A stretch of 64,000 nt of DNA from SCN-70-22 sp046327755 (lineage in GTDB: Bacteria > Gemmatimonadota > Gemmatimonadetes > Gemmatimonadales > Gemmatimonadaceae). The notes under the pieces are model-generated. The model saw only the letters and a program-made list of their open reading frames with translations. It was not told the DNA's origin and made no database searches. This document shows positions 18,341-26,264 of the stretch, piece after piece (the first letter of the stretch is position 1; every line of letters starts with the position of its first letter). The stretch spans positions 1 through 64,000 of the forward strand of contig JAXLXW010000009.1 of NCBI GenBank assembly GCA_046327755.1. Direction: 5' to 3'. The position numbers were made by a program, and so were the translations under genes.

Positions 18341-19633
18341 CTACGACGGCTTGAGGTTGGGGTTGTTGTCCAGCTCCGTCCTCGGTACGGGATAGCAGAG
18401 CTGCGCCCCTACCGATCCAAAGCCCGTGCGCCAGTACGGCGTCCCCGCCACCGGCACATAGCGCGAGGCCGCCACCGGCTGCCGGCGCCAGTCGGCCATG
18501 CGCTTCCCCTCCAACCAGAAGTCGTACCCCTTCTGGTAGAACAGCTCAGCCAGCACGGACGCTGCGTCTGTTGCCCCGCTGTAGGCAGGTTGCCCCGCCG
18601 CCGCACGCTGCCGGTCGATCAGCGCCAGCTGCTGGGTCACGTTGTCCGACGCCTCAGCGGCGATGTACTCGGCCTCGAGCTTGGAGGCCAGGCGCAGCGG
18701 TGAGGCGTACGACGGGAACTTCTGCTGCACCACGAACGGCCCCGCCGCCTGGTCCACCGCCGTGTACGTGTGCTGCGACGGAAGGAGGAACTTGATGCGC
18801 GGGTCGGTGGTCTGGTAATACGGCGGGACGCTGATGGTGCCGCGATCGACGATGAAGCGCCACATGGCGTTCGACAGGCGCGCGCGGTTGGCCAGGTCGT
18901 CCTGATAGGTGAGGTTGAAGGAGAAGCCCGCCGGGAGGAGGTTCGCGTCGGCCAGGGCGCCCGCCTTGTCACCTTTCTGCAGTTTGGCCCGAGCGCGCCC
19001 CACGAGCGCCGCCCGCGCGAGGTTCAGCCCATCGGCGCTCCCGTTCGCCGTCCCCACGTCGACCCCCTTGGTGAACCAGAAGATCGCCGAGTCGAGGAGC
19101 TGGTTGGTGGTGAGCGCCGGCCCCGCCGAAAGCGTCCCGCTGCAGAAGTCGATGGCGAGGTAGAGGATGCCGTAGGCCCGGAACGTCGCCCCGCGCGCCA
19201 GGTTGACGTTGGTGGCGGGCGTGGGGAGCGAGAGGTCGAGGAGGATCTTCCCCGACGCCGCCACCAGCTGCAACCCGGCCCATCGCGCGGCCAGCGTCCC
19301 GTTGTCGACCGAGACCTCGCGCTTGCCGAACTCGTTCTGCGACGAGCTGGTTTCGATGATGTAGGTCTCGCCGGTGAAGTGCGACTCGAACATCGCACTC
19401 ATCCCGAACTCGGTGGCAAAATTCTGCTGCGTGGTGTTGGCCAGCGTCGCCGCCGAGGAGGCCGGGTCGACGGTGGCGGCGTCGATCACGTTGGGGTTGG
19501 TGACCTCGAGGAACTTGTCGGAGCACCCCGCTGCCCCGAGGGCGAGCGCGGCGCCAAGCAGTCGCCCGCGCATCGCGCGCGACACCGCGCGTCGGATCGT
19601 GGTCATGGTCATCGTCATGGTGGTCATGGTCAT
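18341..19633 (-). CDS. SusD/RagB-family outer-membrane lipoprotein
   Basis: 430 residues. After an unusual MTMTTMTMTMTT start, a lipoprotein signal ends at GAAGCSD, followed by KFLEVTNPNVID, the typical SusD opening. Helical repeats follow (ARGATFRAYGILYLAIDF, LAEAE-like AEYIAAEASD), and the C-terminal GYDFWLEGKRMADWRRQP is characteristic of RagB/SusD. SusD proteins cap the SusC TonB-dependent channel on the cell surface and hold the ligand. It begins 13 bp after the SusC stop, so the two form an operon. GGAGG lies 3 and 9 bases before the first two ATGs, leaving the exact start open. The ligand is unknown. Confidence 0.92.
   Translation of the reverse strand: MTMTTMTMTMTTIRRAVSRAMRGRLLGAALALGAAGCSDKFLEVTNPNVIDAATVDPASSAATLANTTQQNFATEFGMSAMFESHFTGETYIIETSSSQNEFGKREVSVDNGTLAARWAGLQLVAASGKILLDLSLPTPATNVNLARGATFRAYGILYLAIDFCSGTLSAGPALTTNQLLDSAIFWFTKGVDVGTANGSADGLNLARAALVGRARAKLQKGDKAGALADANLLPAGFSFNLTYQDDLANRARLSNAMWRFIVDRGTISVPPYYQTTDPRIKFLLPSQHTYTAVDQAAGPFVVQQKFPSYASPLRLASKLEAEYIAAEASDNVTQQLALIDRQRAAAGQPAYSGATDAASVLAELFYQKGYDFWLEGKRMADWRRQPVAASRYVPVAGTPYWRTGFGSVGAQLCYPVPRTELDNNPNLKPS
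19601..19633 (-). repeat. ATGACC hexamer repeat at a start codon
   Basis: Five ATGAC(C/G) hexamers, with one extra ACC triplet, occupy the first 11 codons of the SusD gene. They provide five in-frame ATGs in a row. Changes in copy number of the hexamer would stay in frame and change the N-terminus or the spacing to the ribosome site rather than switch the gene off. Confidence 0.85.
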
Positions 19634-19646
19634 GGCCCTCCGCGGG

Positions 19647-22600
19647 TCAGAAGGTGAAGTTCACGCGGAACAGCGCGCGACGAGGATTGGGGAGCGTGAA
19701 GAAGTCGGCGCGCGAGAAGTTGCCGCTGTCGGTCACGACCTCCGGATCGGGCCCCTCATAGTCGGTCCACAGCTTGAGGTTCTGCATGGCAAACTGCAGC
19801 GACGCGTTCTGAATGCGATTGCCCAGCGCATCGCTCAACCGCTTGGGAACGAGATAGGTCACGGAGAGTTCGCGGAAGCGCAGGAAGTCGCCCGGCTGTT
19901 CCCACGCTTCGTACACGTCGTTTTGCGTCGCCACTCCGCCCGACTCCGTCACGAAGGCGGGCTTCCCCGGCGTGTCGTTGCCGTAGCGGCGCAGCCGCTC
20001 GCGCCGCGACAGCTTGTTGGGGTCCAGGCGGTTCTGCCCGCGCACCAGCTGCGTCTCGCGGTAGAAGTCGGTGAAGTTGTCGGTGATGAAGTCGCGCTTG
20101 GCGTCGATGAGCGCGCTGATGCGGAACTGCTTCATCACGGTGACGGTGTTGGTGAGGTTCCACTCCAGCGTGGGATAGAGGTTCCCCACGGGCGACACCG
20201 TGTCGGCCACGATCACGACGCCGGTGTTCTCGTCGATCGACTTGATGCGCTTGGAGACGTAGACGCCGAGCTGCTGCCCCAGCATGGCGCGCGTGTGGGA
20301 GAAGCTCCCCCCCGGGGCAAAGGCGGCGACACCACCGAGGTCGGTCACCTCGTTATGCAGCGTGTTGGCGCCGGCGCGGATGTCCCACATGAAGTTGGTC
20401 GCCGAGAACGCGTTGGCGTTCACCGCCACTTCGAGCCCGCTGTTGAGCACCGACCCGATGTTCTGCAACGGGTTGCTGTTGAAGCCCAGAGACGGCGCGA
20501 TGGGCTTGGCGATGATGAGATCGTCGGTGACCTTGTGGAAGTATGTCAGCTCGGCGGAGATGCGATCCTTCCAGAACGAAGCGTCGAAGCCGGCCTCGTA
20601 CTCGGTCCCGCGCTCCGGCTTGAGATCGGCGTTGCCGGGGTTGCCGGGGTTCGCCCCGTTGGACGTGGTGCCGAAGATGTTGAACGGCGCCGACACGAGC
20701 GTGGTGAGCGCGGCCCCTGGCGCCGGCGAACGCCCCGTTGTCCCCCACGCGGCGCGCAGGCGCAGCGAGTTGACGTACTTGGTGAGGCCGGCAAAGAACG
20801 GCTCCTCGGAGATGGTCCACGTGGCCCCCACCTTCGGGAGGACGAAGGCCGGCGCCGCCGAGCCGAAGGCGGAGTTCTTGTCGACGCGCACCGCCATCTG
20901 GAGGAAGAGGCGGTTCTGGTAACCGAGTTGCAGCTGGCTGAGGTAGCCATACTGCTTCTGTGCCGTGTACGAACTCCCGCCGGTGGTGGTCGCCGCCGAG
21001 GTGACGGAGTTGTTCTCGTTGGTGACGAAGCCGATGCCCGTCGCGCTCGTGAGGGTGTTGCGCGTAGAGACGACCTGCAAGCCGAAGGAGAGGTTCCCTT
21101 CCCATTCCTTGTTGGCCCCATACGTCTTGCGCATGTTGCCAAGGTAGTCGACCGTGTATCGCTCGGCGCCGCGCGCCTGACGATTCATGCGCCCCGCATC
21201 CAGCTGGCCGCCGTACCAGGTGCTGTCGTTCCGCGGGTTGAACTCGAACTGTTCGTCGGAGGCAAAGTCGACGCCGAGCGTGATGCGGTTGGTGAACCAG
21301 CTCACCGGGAGGTACGACGCCGTGAGGTTGGACGTCGTGCGATGGGTGAGCATGCGGTTGGTGATCGCCGCGATCGCGTTATAGTGGCGATTGAAGCCGA
21401 ACCAGCCGTCGGCGCTGTTGGCCGGGTTGTCGGAGCGCGTGAGCGGCGAACCCAGGAGGGCGCCGGCAATCCAGCCGTAGAGTGAGTTGTCGAGATTGGG
21501 GAGCTGCGTGCGGTTCTGCCCCAGCCCGAGCCCGAAGTCGATGGTGAGGCGCGAGTCGGGGACGTAGTTGAAGTTGGAGCGCACGTTGTAGCGCGTGAGG
21601 CCGCTGTTGGCCAACGTCCCGGTCGCGTTGTCGGCGCCGAAGGAGAGGTTGTAGCCGTAGTTCTGGCCCCCGCCGCGCCCGCCCCAGCCAACGCTGAGGT
21701 CCTTCCCGGTGCGCAACACGTCGTAGCGCCTCCAGACGTTGTCGTGCACGAGCGTCCCCACCGGTTGCCCGCGACACAGCGGGTTGGTGCTGTTGGCGGC
21801 AACGAGGGCAGCGGTGCAATTGCCGTAGCTGTCGGGGGGCATGTAGTTCTGGTCGGTGGCCCCCGTTTCCAGGCGCAGCGACTGCGCGAAACGGTTGCCG
21901 CCCGGGCGCCCCTTCTTGGTGATGATCTGGATCACGCCGGCCGAGGCGTCGGCGCCGTAGAGCGTGGCGGCCGCCGGCCCCTTCACCACCTCGATGCTCT
22001 CGATCTCATCGGGGTTGAGGTCGTTCATGCGGTCGTACGACTGCCCGCTCACGTTGCCGTTGACGGCACCCTCGTTGATGCGCACGCCGTCGATGAAGAG
22101 GAGCGGCTGGTTGGAGAGGTTGACCGACGAGGCGCCACGGATGCGGATCGTCTTGGCCGTCCCCAGCACACCGGAGTTGGAGGAGACCGCCACACCGGGA
22201 ATGCGCGACTGGAGCACCTCCCCCACGTTGCGGATGGGGGCCTCCTTCACGATCTCGGCGACGGTGAGTGAAGCCACCTGCGCCGATTGCGCGCGCCGCT
22301 CCTGGTTCCCAGCGGTGCCGGTCACGACGACTTCGGAGAGTTTGGCGAGCGAGGCGGTCATCGCCACGTTGAAGGTGACCGTCTCGCCCGATTGCACGCG
22401 CACCGTGTCACCGGCCGCCTTGTAGCCCAGGCGAAAGACCGTGACGGTGACGCGCCCCGGGCGCACGTTCACCAGGCGGTAGTCGCCCGCCGCGTTGGTT
22501 GAGGTGACGAGTGCGGTGCCGGCGACCGTGACCCGCGCCTCGGCCACCGGGCCCTGTGTGGCGGCATCGGTCACGCGTCCGACGATCGTCCCCGTCTGCG

Positions 22601-22691
22601 CCTGCAGCGCGACGGGGGTCATCAGGATGAGTCCGGCCGCCGCCTGCAACCATCGCGATAGCGCGCGTGCACTGCTGACCTTCGTGGGCAT
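19647..22691 (-). CDS. SusC/RagA-family TonB-dependent outer-membrane receptor
   Basis: 1014 residues from MPTKVSSARA; GGAGGAG sits just upstream of this ATG. A signal peptide ends VALQAQ. A carboxypeptidase-regulatory-like domain (TIVGRVTDAATQGPVAEA) follows, then a TonB-box-like stretch and plug domain. The plug carries the SusC signatures RIRGASSVNLSNQPLLFIDGV and EVVKGPAAATLYGADASAGV. The rest is a large beta-barrel ending RRALFRVNFTF, with the terminal phenylalanine used for outer-membrane insertion. It imports a ligand with energy from TonB-ExbBD. It is the first gene of a two-gene operon with SusD, preceded by a long structured upstream region. Confidence 0.95.
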   Translation of the reverse strand: MPTKVSSARALSRWLQAAAGLILMTPVALQAQTGTIVGRVTDAATQGPVAEARVTVAGTALVTSTNAAGDYRLVNVRPGRVTVTVFRLGYKAAGDTVRVQSGETVTFNVAMTASLAKLSEVVVTGTAGNQERRAQSAQVASLTVAEIVKEAPIRNVGEVLQSRIPGVAVSSNSGVLGTAKTIRIRGASSVNLSNQPLLFIDGVRINEGAVNGNVSGQSYDRMNDLNPDEIESIEVVKGPAAATLYGADASAGVIQIITKKGRPGGNRFAQSLRLETGATDQNYMPPDSYGNCTAALVAANSTNPLCRGQPVGTLVHDNVWRRYDVLRTGKDLSVGWGGRGGGQNYGYNLSFGADNATGTLANSGLTRYNVRSNFNYVPDSRLTIDFGLGLGQNRTQLPNLDNSLYGWIAGALLGSPLTRSDNPANSADGWFGFNRHYNAIAAITNRMLTHRTTSNLTASYLPVSWFTNRITLGVDFASDEQFEFNPRNDSTWYGGQLDAGRMNRQARGAERYTVDYLGNMRKTYGANKEWEGNLSFGLQVVSTRNTLTSATGIGFVTNENNSVTSAATTTGGSSYTAQKQYGYLSQLQLGYQNRLFLQMAVRVDKNSAFGSAAPAFVLPKVGATWTISEEPFFAGLTKYVNSLRLRAAWGTTGRSPAPGAALTTLVSAPFNIFGTTSNGANPGNPGNADLKPERGTEYEAGFDASFWKDRISAELTYFHKVTDDLIIAKPIAPSLGFNSNPLQNIGSVLNSGLEVAVNANAFSATNFMWDIRAGANTLHNEVTDLGGVAAFAPGGSFSHTRAMLGQQLGVYVSKRIKSIDENTGVVIVADTVSPVGNLYPTLEWNLTNTVTVMKQFRISALIDAKRDFITDNFTDFYRETQLVRGQNRLDPNKLSRRERLRRYGNDTPGKPAFVTESGGVATQNDVYEAWEQPGDFLRFRELSVTYLVPKRLSDALGNRIQNASLQFAMQNLKLWTDYEGPDPEVVTDSGNFSRADFFTLPNPRRALFRVNFTF

Positions 22692-22854
22692 GAGCTCCTC
22701 CGTGGGCGGTGAGACGGAACGAGCGTTGCGGGCGGGGCGCGAATGGCGGGCCACCCCAACGATTCGGCGCAATTGTGCCGCTCGCTGGAACGGGTTGTCA
22801 ATACCATTGCACCTCGGGCGTTGACGGCCTCATCCACGCACTGCGATGTCGCAC

Positions 22855-22979
22855 ACCCTCCGTGCGTCCACTCGCCCTATCCGTTCGAGTGGACAACACC
22901 TCCGATCGGAGGGTGCGTGATTGCAGCTGACGGAACGCACACAGGCGACGTTCGCTGGTGCCGAACGCCGCCTGTGTGC
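22855..22979. promoter_or_regulatory. Nested dyads upstream of the SusC-SusD operon
   Basis: Within the 338-bp gap between SusC and the metalloprotease gene, ACCCTCCG (22855) pairs with CGGAGGGT (22907). GTCCACTCG (22866) pairs with CGAGTGGAC (22886). CCTCCGATCGGAGG (22899-22912) is a perfect 14-bp palindrome. A separate 18-bp stem with one mismatch joins 22937-22954 and 22962-22979. No T-tract follows on either strand. The positions, 160-290 bp before the SusC start, suit operators or a structured leader; the last hairpin could also end the metalloprotease transcript. Confidence 0.45.
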
Positions 22980-23029
22980 ACGACAGGGTCATCGATGCGG
23001 GTCACGCCCGCGCGCGGTGCGCTCGCGCG

Positions 23030-23836
23030 TCAATCGTAGTGCGCGGGTCGCACGAACTTGATGCGCGTCCCGTTGATCGCGGTGATCTCGCCGGCCCACG
23101 CCTTCTTGTAGAGCGTCTTGAGGTCGGCGCGGTCGGCCGCCGTCATCTTGCTGTTGGCGCCGTAGTTCATGATGGTGAACGGCTTGTGCTTGCCGAAGAT
23201 CGTGCTCGACCACTCCTTCTCGCTGATCTTGGCAAAGAAGTGGCGCAACCCGAACACGTGCCCGAACTCATGGGCGAGCGTCTCCACCTGCTCCTGCTCC
23301 GACTGCTCGAACATCGTCGGGTAGATCAGCAGTTCGTGGCGCCCGGAGTCGGGGAAAAAGGCCGAGGCAAGCGTACAGCCGTTGATGTCGCAATCGGCGG
23401 CGTTGCGCAGCGAGACTTCGAAGTCCCAGGCGTCCTTGCGCTCGGCAAACTTCACCGGGACGGCGTCGCCCCACTCGAGCAGCGCCTTCCCCATCAGGGC
23501 CCGGATCTTCTCCTTGGCCGCCTCGGGATCGGCGAAGGCACGGATGGACTGTGCCTGAAAGCGCCAACGCAGCGTGCTGTTCTTCGCCCAGAGCGGGATG
23601 AACCCTTCGGACGTGTCCACGACGATGCGCACGCGCGCATCGTTGTTGGGGGTCTCGAATCCGCGCGTGTCGGTGACGCACTTGACCCGCTTGCCGTAGA
23701 CGTGCTGCTCACCTTCGCGTGCCTTGGCCGCTGCGTCGGGCGCCAGGAGTCGCAAGGCGTCCTGGTCGTCGGACGCGGGCTTGGCCGTGCGCTTTTTCGC
23801 ACTCCGCGAAGCGGATCTTCGAGCAACTCTTGCCAT
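23030..23836 (-). CDS. Matrixin-like zinc metalloprotease without signal peptide
   Basis: 268 residues from MARVARRSAS, chosen for GGAGG four bases before the ATG. HEFGHVFGLRH (189-199) is the metzincin zinc motif, and M223 in TIMNYG fits the Met-turn, as in M10/M12 proteases. An upstream region with LRWRFQ and LLEWG matches the matrixin catalytic domain start. The N-terminus is strongly basic (RRSASRSAKKRTAKP) with no hydrophobic segment, so a classical export signal is missing. It may act inside the cell, leave by another route, or have a misjudged start. It is alone in its unit, upstream of SusC and on the same strand. Confidence 0.85.
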   Translation of the reverse strand: MARVARRSASRSAKKRTAKPASDDQDALRLLAPDAAAKAREGEQHVYGKRVKCVTDTRGFETPNNDARVRIVVDTSEGFIPLWAKNSTLRWRFQAQSIRAFADPEAAKEKIRALMGKALLEWGDAVPVKFAERKDAWDFEVSLRNAADCDINGCTLASAFFPDSGRHELLIYPTMFEQSEQEQVETLAHEFGHVFGLRHFFAKISEKEWSSTIFGKHKPFTIMNYGANSKMTAADRADLKTLYKKAWAGEITAINGTRIKFVRPAHYD

Positions 23837-24194
23837 GCGACCTCCGGGCGTGATGGGATGTGCATCCACGGGAGTCGCGGCACCAGTGGAGCGGGCGCCG
23901 CGTGCGGAGTCGGTGAGCGGCTGCGCGCGATGAGCATGACGCCGCCCAGCGACGCCGTCCAGATGGCTCGGCGACACGGGGGCCGGGGATAGCTGCCGAG
24001 CCCGTCGCGCACCATCTTCGTCGGTCCGCGCCGAGGAGCGGGAGGAATCCTCGAACCGATCTCGTGCGCGGATCAGGGTGTCACGGCCGTCATAGATCTA
24101 TATCATGGCCCTGCAGGGCCGCGAAGTTGCCGCCCGGTGTTCGCCCAGTGATGGCCCAGTGACCGCCTTCGTATCGCCCCGACCGAGTGCTCCC
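23837..24194. promoter_or_regulatory. Divergent intergenic region (358 bp)
   Basis: No gene is evident here. Two perfect palindromes lie close together near the right end: ATAGATCTAT (24092-24101), in the only AT-rich stretch, and GGCCCTGCAGGGCC (24107-24120). They sit about 75-100 bp before the lipoprotein start and could mark its promoter and a regulator site. Neither can be assigned to a known regulator. Confidence 0.3.
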
Positions 24195-24749
24195 ATGCCG
24201 CTGTCCCGTTCTCGCGCGTCCGGCCTTCGTTGCCGCATCTCGTTCCGCCGCGTGTCCTCCGTTGCCGGCACGGCACTCGCCCTCGTGGGCTCCACGGCGT
24301 GCTACTCCTACCAGCCCATCCAGCTCAGCGAGATCAAGCCGAACACCTCGGTCCGCGTGCAGCTGACCGGGATGGCGGTGGAGCAGTTGCGCAGCGGAAA
24401 GAACAACGAGGCGCGGCTCCTCGAGGACTTCTCCGTCAGCGGCAACGTGTCGCGCCTGACCGGCGACAGCGTGGTGCTCTCGGTGCAGACGACGCATTCG
24501 TCCGACGCGATGACGCGCCCCGTGACCTTCTTCCAACCGCTTCCGCTGGCCCGCACCGACTTCCGCTCGGTGGAGGTCCGTAAGCTCGATCGCAAGCGCA
24601 CGACGATCACCTCGGTCGTCCTCGGCGCGCTCGCCGTGAGCGCCGCGACCTATGCGATCATCCACGGCGGGGAAGCGTCGGGGACGACACCGCCGAACGG
24701 CGGACCTAACGAGGTTCGGGTCCCCTTCTTTTCGTTCCGCATTCCCTGA
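24195..24749 (+). CDS. Putative lipoprotein of unknown function
   Basis: 184 residues from MPLSRSRASG; the frame is open upstream, but this ATG places the signal sequence correctly. The lipobox LVGSTACYSYQ is followed by a small beta-rich domain: NTSVRVQLTG, then GNVSRLTGDSVVLSV. A hydrophobic helix follows (ITSVVLGALAVSAATYAI). A pattern of TxSVRVxL plus a VxGxVxxxxxDSVxL core is common in small Gemmatimonadota lipoproteins, but I know of no function. It stands alone, just before the palindromic repeat that contains the insertion sequence. Confidence 0.65.
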   Translation: MPLSRSRASGLRCRISFRRVSSVAGTALALVGSTACYSYQPIQLSEIKPNTSVRVQLTGMAVEQLRSGKNNEARLLEDFSVSGNVSRLTGDSVVLSVQTTHSSDAMTRPVTFFQPLPLARTDFRSVEVRKLDRKRTTITSVVLGALAVSAATYAIIHGGEASGTTPPNGGPNEVRVPFFSFRIP

Positions 24750-24778
24750 GGCGCAACGAAGAGACGACAGCGCCGAGC

Positions 24779-24825
24779 AAAGCGAGACACGGAGGGTCAC
24801 GGAGGTCTCACAGAGGTGCACGGAG
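24779..24825 (+). repeat. Left arm of a palindromic repeat split by an insertion sequence
   Basis: 47 bp made of (C)ACGGAGG-type short repeats, inverted relative to 26171-26217 with about six mismatches. The two arms flank the insertion sequence. Without the element they would form one hairpin repeat with a short loop, like the one at 13298-13400. Confidence 0.8.
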
Positions 24826-24837
24826 GATGTCAGCGTT

Positions 24838-26158
24838 TGGTATGGACCGGGTTGATAGGTGAGGAATAGACCGGGTTGATGGGTGAGGACGCGCCGCTTT
24901 GGGCGTACGCTCTCCGGCACTGACCGGAGGTGCGGATGCCCTGGAGTGTGCCTGATCCCATGTCGATCCGTCTGGAGTTCGTCGCCGAGGCGCTCCGCGG
25001 CAAGCGCCCCATCGTGGCCGTGTGCGCCGCCTACGGCATCAGCGAGAAGACCGGCCAGAAGTGGCTGGCCCGCTTTCGCGCGTTGGGGCTCCCGGGCCTC
25101 GCGGAGCGCGCGCATACGCCGGCCACCTGTCCGCACCGGACGCCCGCGCCGCAGCGCGAGGCGCTGCTGGCCTGCCGGCGCGCGCACCCCACGTGGGGCG
25201 CGCGCAAGCTGCGCGCCGCGTGTCAGGCGGCCGCGCCCGCGCTCGCGTGGCCGGCCGCCAGCACCATCACCACGTTCCTCGCCGAGGCCGGGCTGCTCAC
25301 GCCCCGGCGGCGCCGCGCGCGCCCCCGCCTCGATCCCACGGGGCGTGGGCCCGTCCACGCGACAGCGCCCAATCAACTCTGGACGCTCGACTACAAGGGG
25401 CACTTCCGCACCGGCGACGGGCAGTGGTGCTACCCCCTCACGGTCGTCGATGCGGCGACGCGCACCCTCCTCGCCTGCGTGGCGCACCCCGCGCCCGAGA
25501 CCACCGCGGCGCAGCGCGTGCTCGCGCGCTGCTTCCGCACCTACGGGCTCCCGCAGGCGATCCTCAGCGACAACGGCGCGCCCTTCGGCGCCGCGCAGGC
25601 CCCCCGCGGGCTCTCGCGCCTGAGCTGCTGGTTCACCGCCCTGGGCATCCACCCGTACTTCACCGTCCCCGGCCATCCCGAGCACAACGGGCGCCACGAG
25701 CGCTTGCATCGCACGCTGAAGGCCGAGGCGACGCGGCCGCCGGCCCGCACGCGGCGCGCGCAGCAAGCCCGCTTCGACGCCTTTCGCACGGAGTACAACA
25801 CCGTGCGGCCCCACGAAGCGTTAGGCCAGCGGCCTCCCGCGAGCCTCTACACGCCGTCGGCGCTCCCCTATCCGCGCGGCGGCGTGCCGGCGCTCACGTA
25901 CCCCACCCACTTCCTCGAGCGCCGCGTCACCTCGGCGGGGCTCATCTGGTGGCACCAGCAGGACATCTACGTCTCGCAGGTCTTCACCGGCTACACGTTA
26001 GGCCTCGACCCGGTCTCCCCCACGTATCATGATGTCTACCTGGCCGACTTCCTCCTTGGGGCGGTCGACTTCACCGCGCTCCGCTTCATCCCCTTAACCG
26101 AGGCGCTGCGCTCACCCATCAACCCGGTCTAACGCTCACCCATCAACCCGTCCGTACC
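24838..26158 (+). mobile_element. IS481-like insertion sequence
   Basis: About 1.3 kb with one transposase gene. Each end carries two copies of GACCGGGTTGATGGGTGAG in direct orientation, 24 bp apart: 24845 and 24869 on the left, and inverted 26111-26129 and 26135-26152 on the right. The outermost right copy lacks one C and the outermost left copy has one A for G. Similarity continues outward a few bases (GGTATGGAC against GGTACGGAC), so the boundaries are approximate. No clean target duplication could be identified. It appears intact. Confidence 0.85.
24936..26132 (+). CDS. IS481-type DDE transposase
   Basis: 398 residues from an ATG with GGAGG five bases upstream. The N-terminal ~60 residues are a helix-turn-helix (AVCAAYGISEKTGQKWLARF). 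The integrase core follows with WTLDYKGHF (first D), LSDNGAPF (second D) and HPEHNGRHERLHRTLK (catalytic E), then YNTVRPHEALGQRPPASLY, the usual IS481/IS3-type ending. The last residues SPINPV are encoded inside the inner right terminal repeat, so coding sequence and transposon end overlap. No frameshift or stop is seen, so it is probably functional. Confidence 0.93.
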   Translation: MPWSVPDPMSIRLEFVAEALRGKRPIVAVCAAYGISEKTGQKWLARFRALGLPGLAERAHTPATCPHRTPAPQREALLACRRAHPTWGARKLRAACQAAAPALAWPAASTITTFLAEAGLLTPRRRRARPRLDPTGRGPVHATAPNQLWTLDYKGHFRTGDGQWCYPLTVVDAATRTLLACVAHPAPETTAAQRVLARCFRTYGLPQAILSDNGAPFGAAQAPRGLSRLSCWFTALGIHPYFTVPGHPEHNGRHERLHRTLKAEATRPPARTRRAQQARFDAFRTEYNTVRPHEALGQRPPASLYTPSALPYPRGGVPALTYPTHFLERRVTSAGLIWWHQQDIYVSQVFTGYTLGLDPVSPTYHDVYLADFLLGAVDFTALRFIPLTEALRSPINPV

Positions 26159-26170
26159 TTTCGCCGCGCT

Positions 26171-26217
26171 CCTCCGTGCACCTCCGTGCTTCCTCCGTGA
26201 CCCTCCGTGTCGAGCTT
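26171..26217 (-). repeat. Right arm of the palindromic repeat split by the insertion sequence
   Basis: The inverted partner of 24779-24825. CCTCCGTG-type units repeat four times. The sequence then runs into a pyrimidine-rich stretch (26221-26264) with several CCCGTCTT motifs and no gene before the stop of the leftward propeller gene at 26265. Confidence 0.8.
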
Positions 26218-26264
26218 TGCGGTCCTGCGGTCCCTCGTCGTCCCGTCTTCCCGTCTTCTGGTCC

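Noticed and set aside
19374..21485. 703-codon plus-strand open frame opposite SusC
   Set aside because: High-GC antisense artefact; the SusC barrel and plug motifs are on the minus strand.
24090..25814. 574-codon minus-strand frame across the lipoprotein and the insertion sequence
   Set aside because: It crosses a mobile-element boundary and is opposite both genes.
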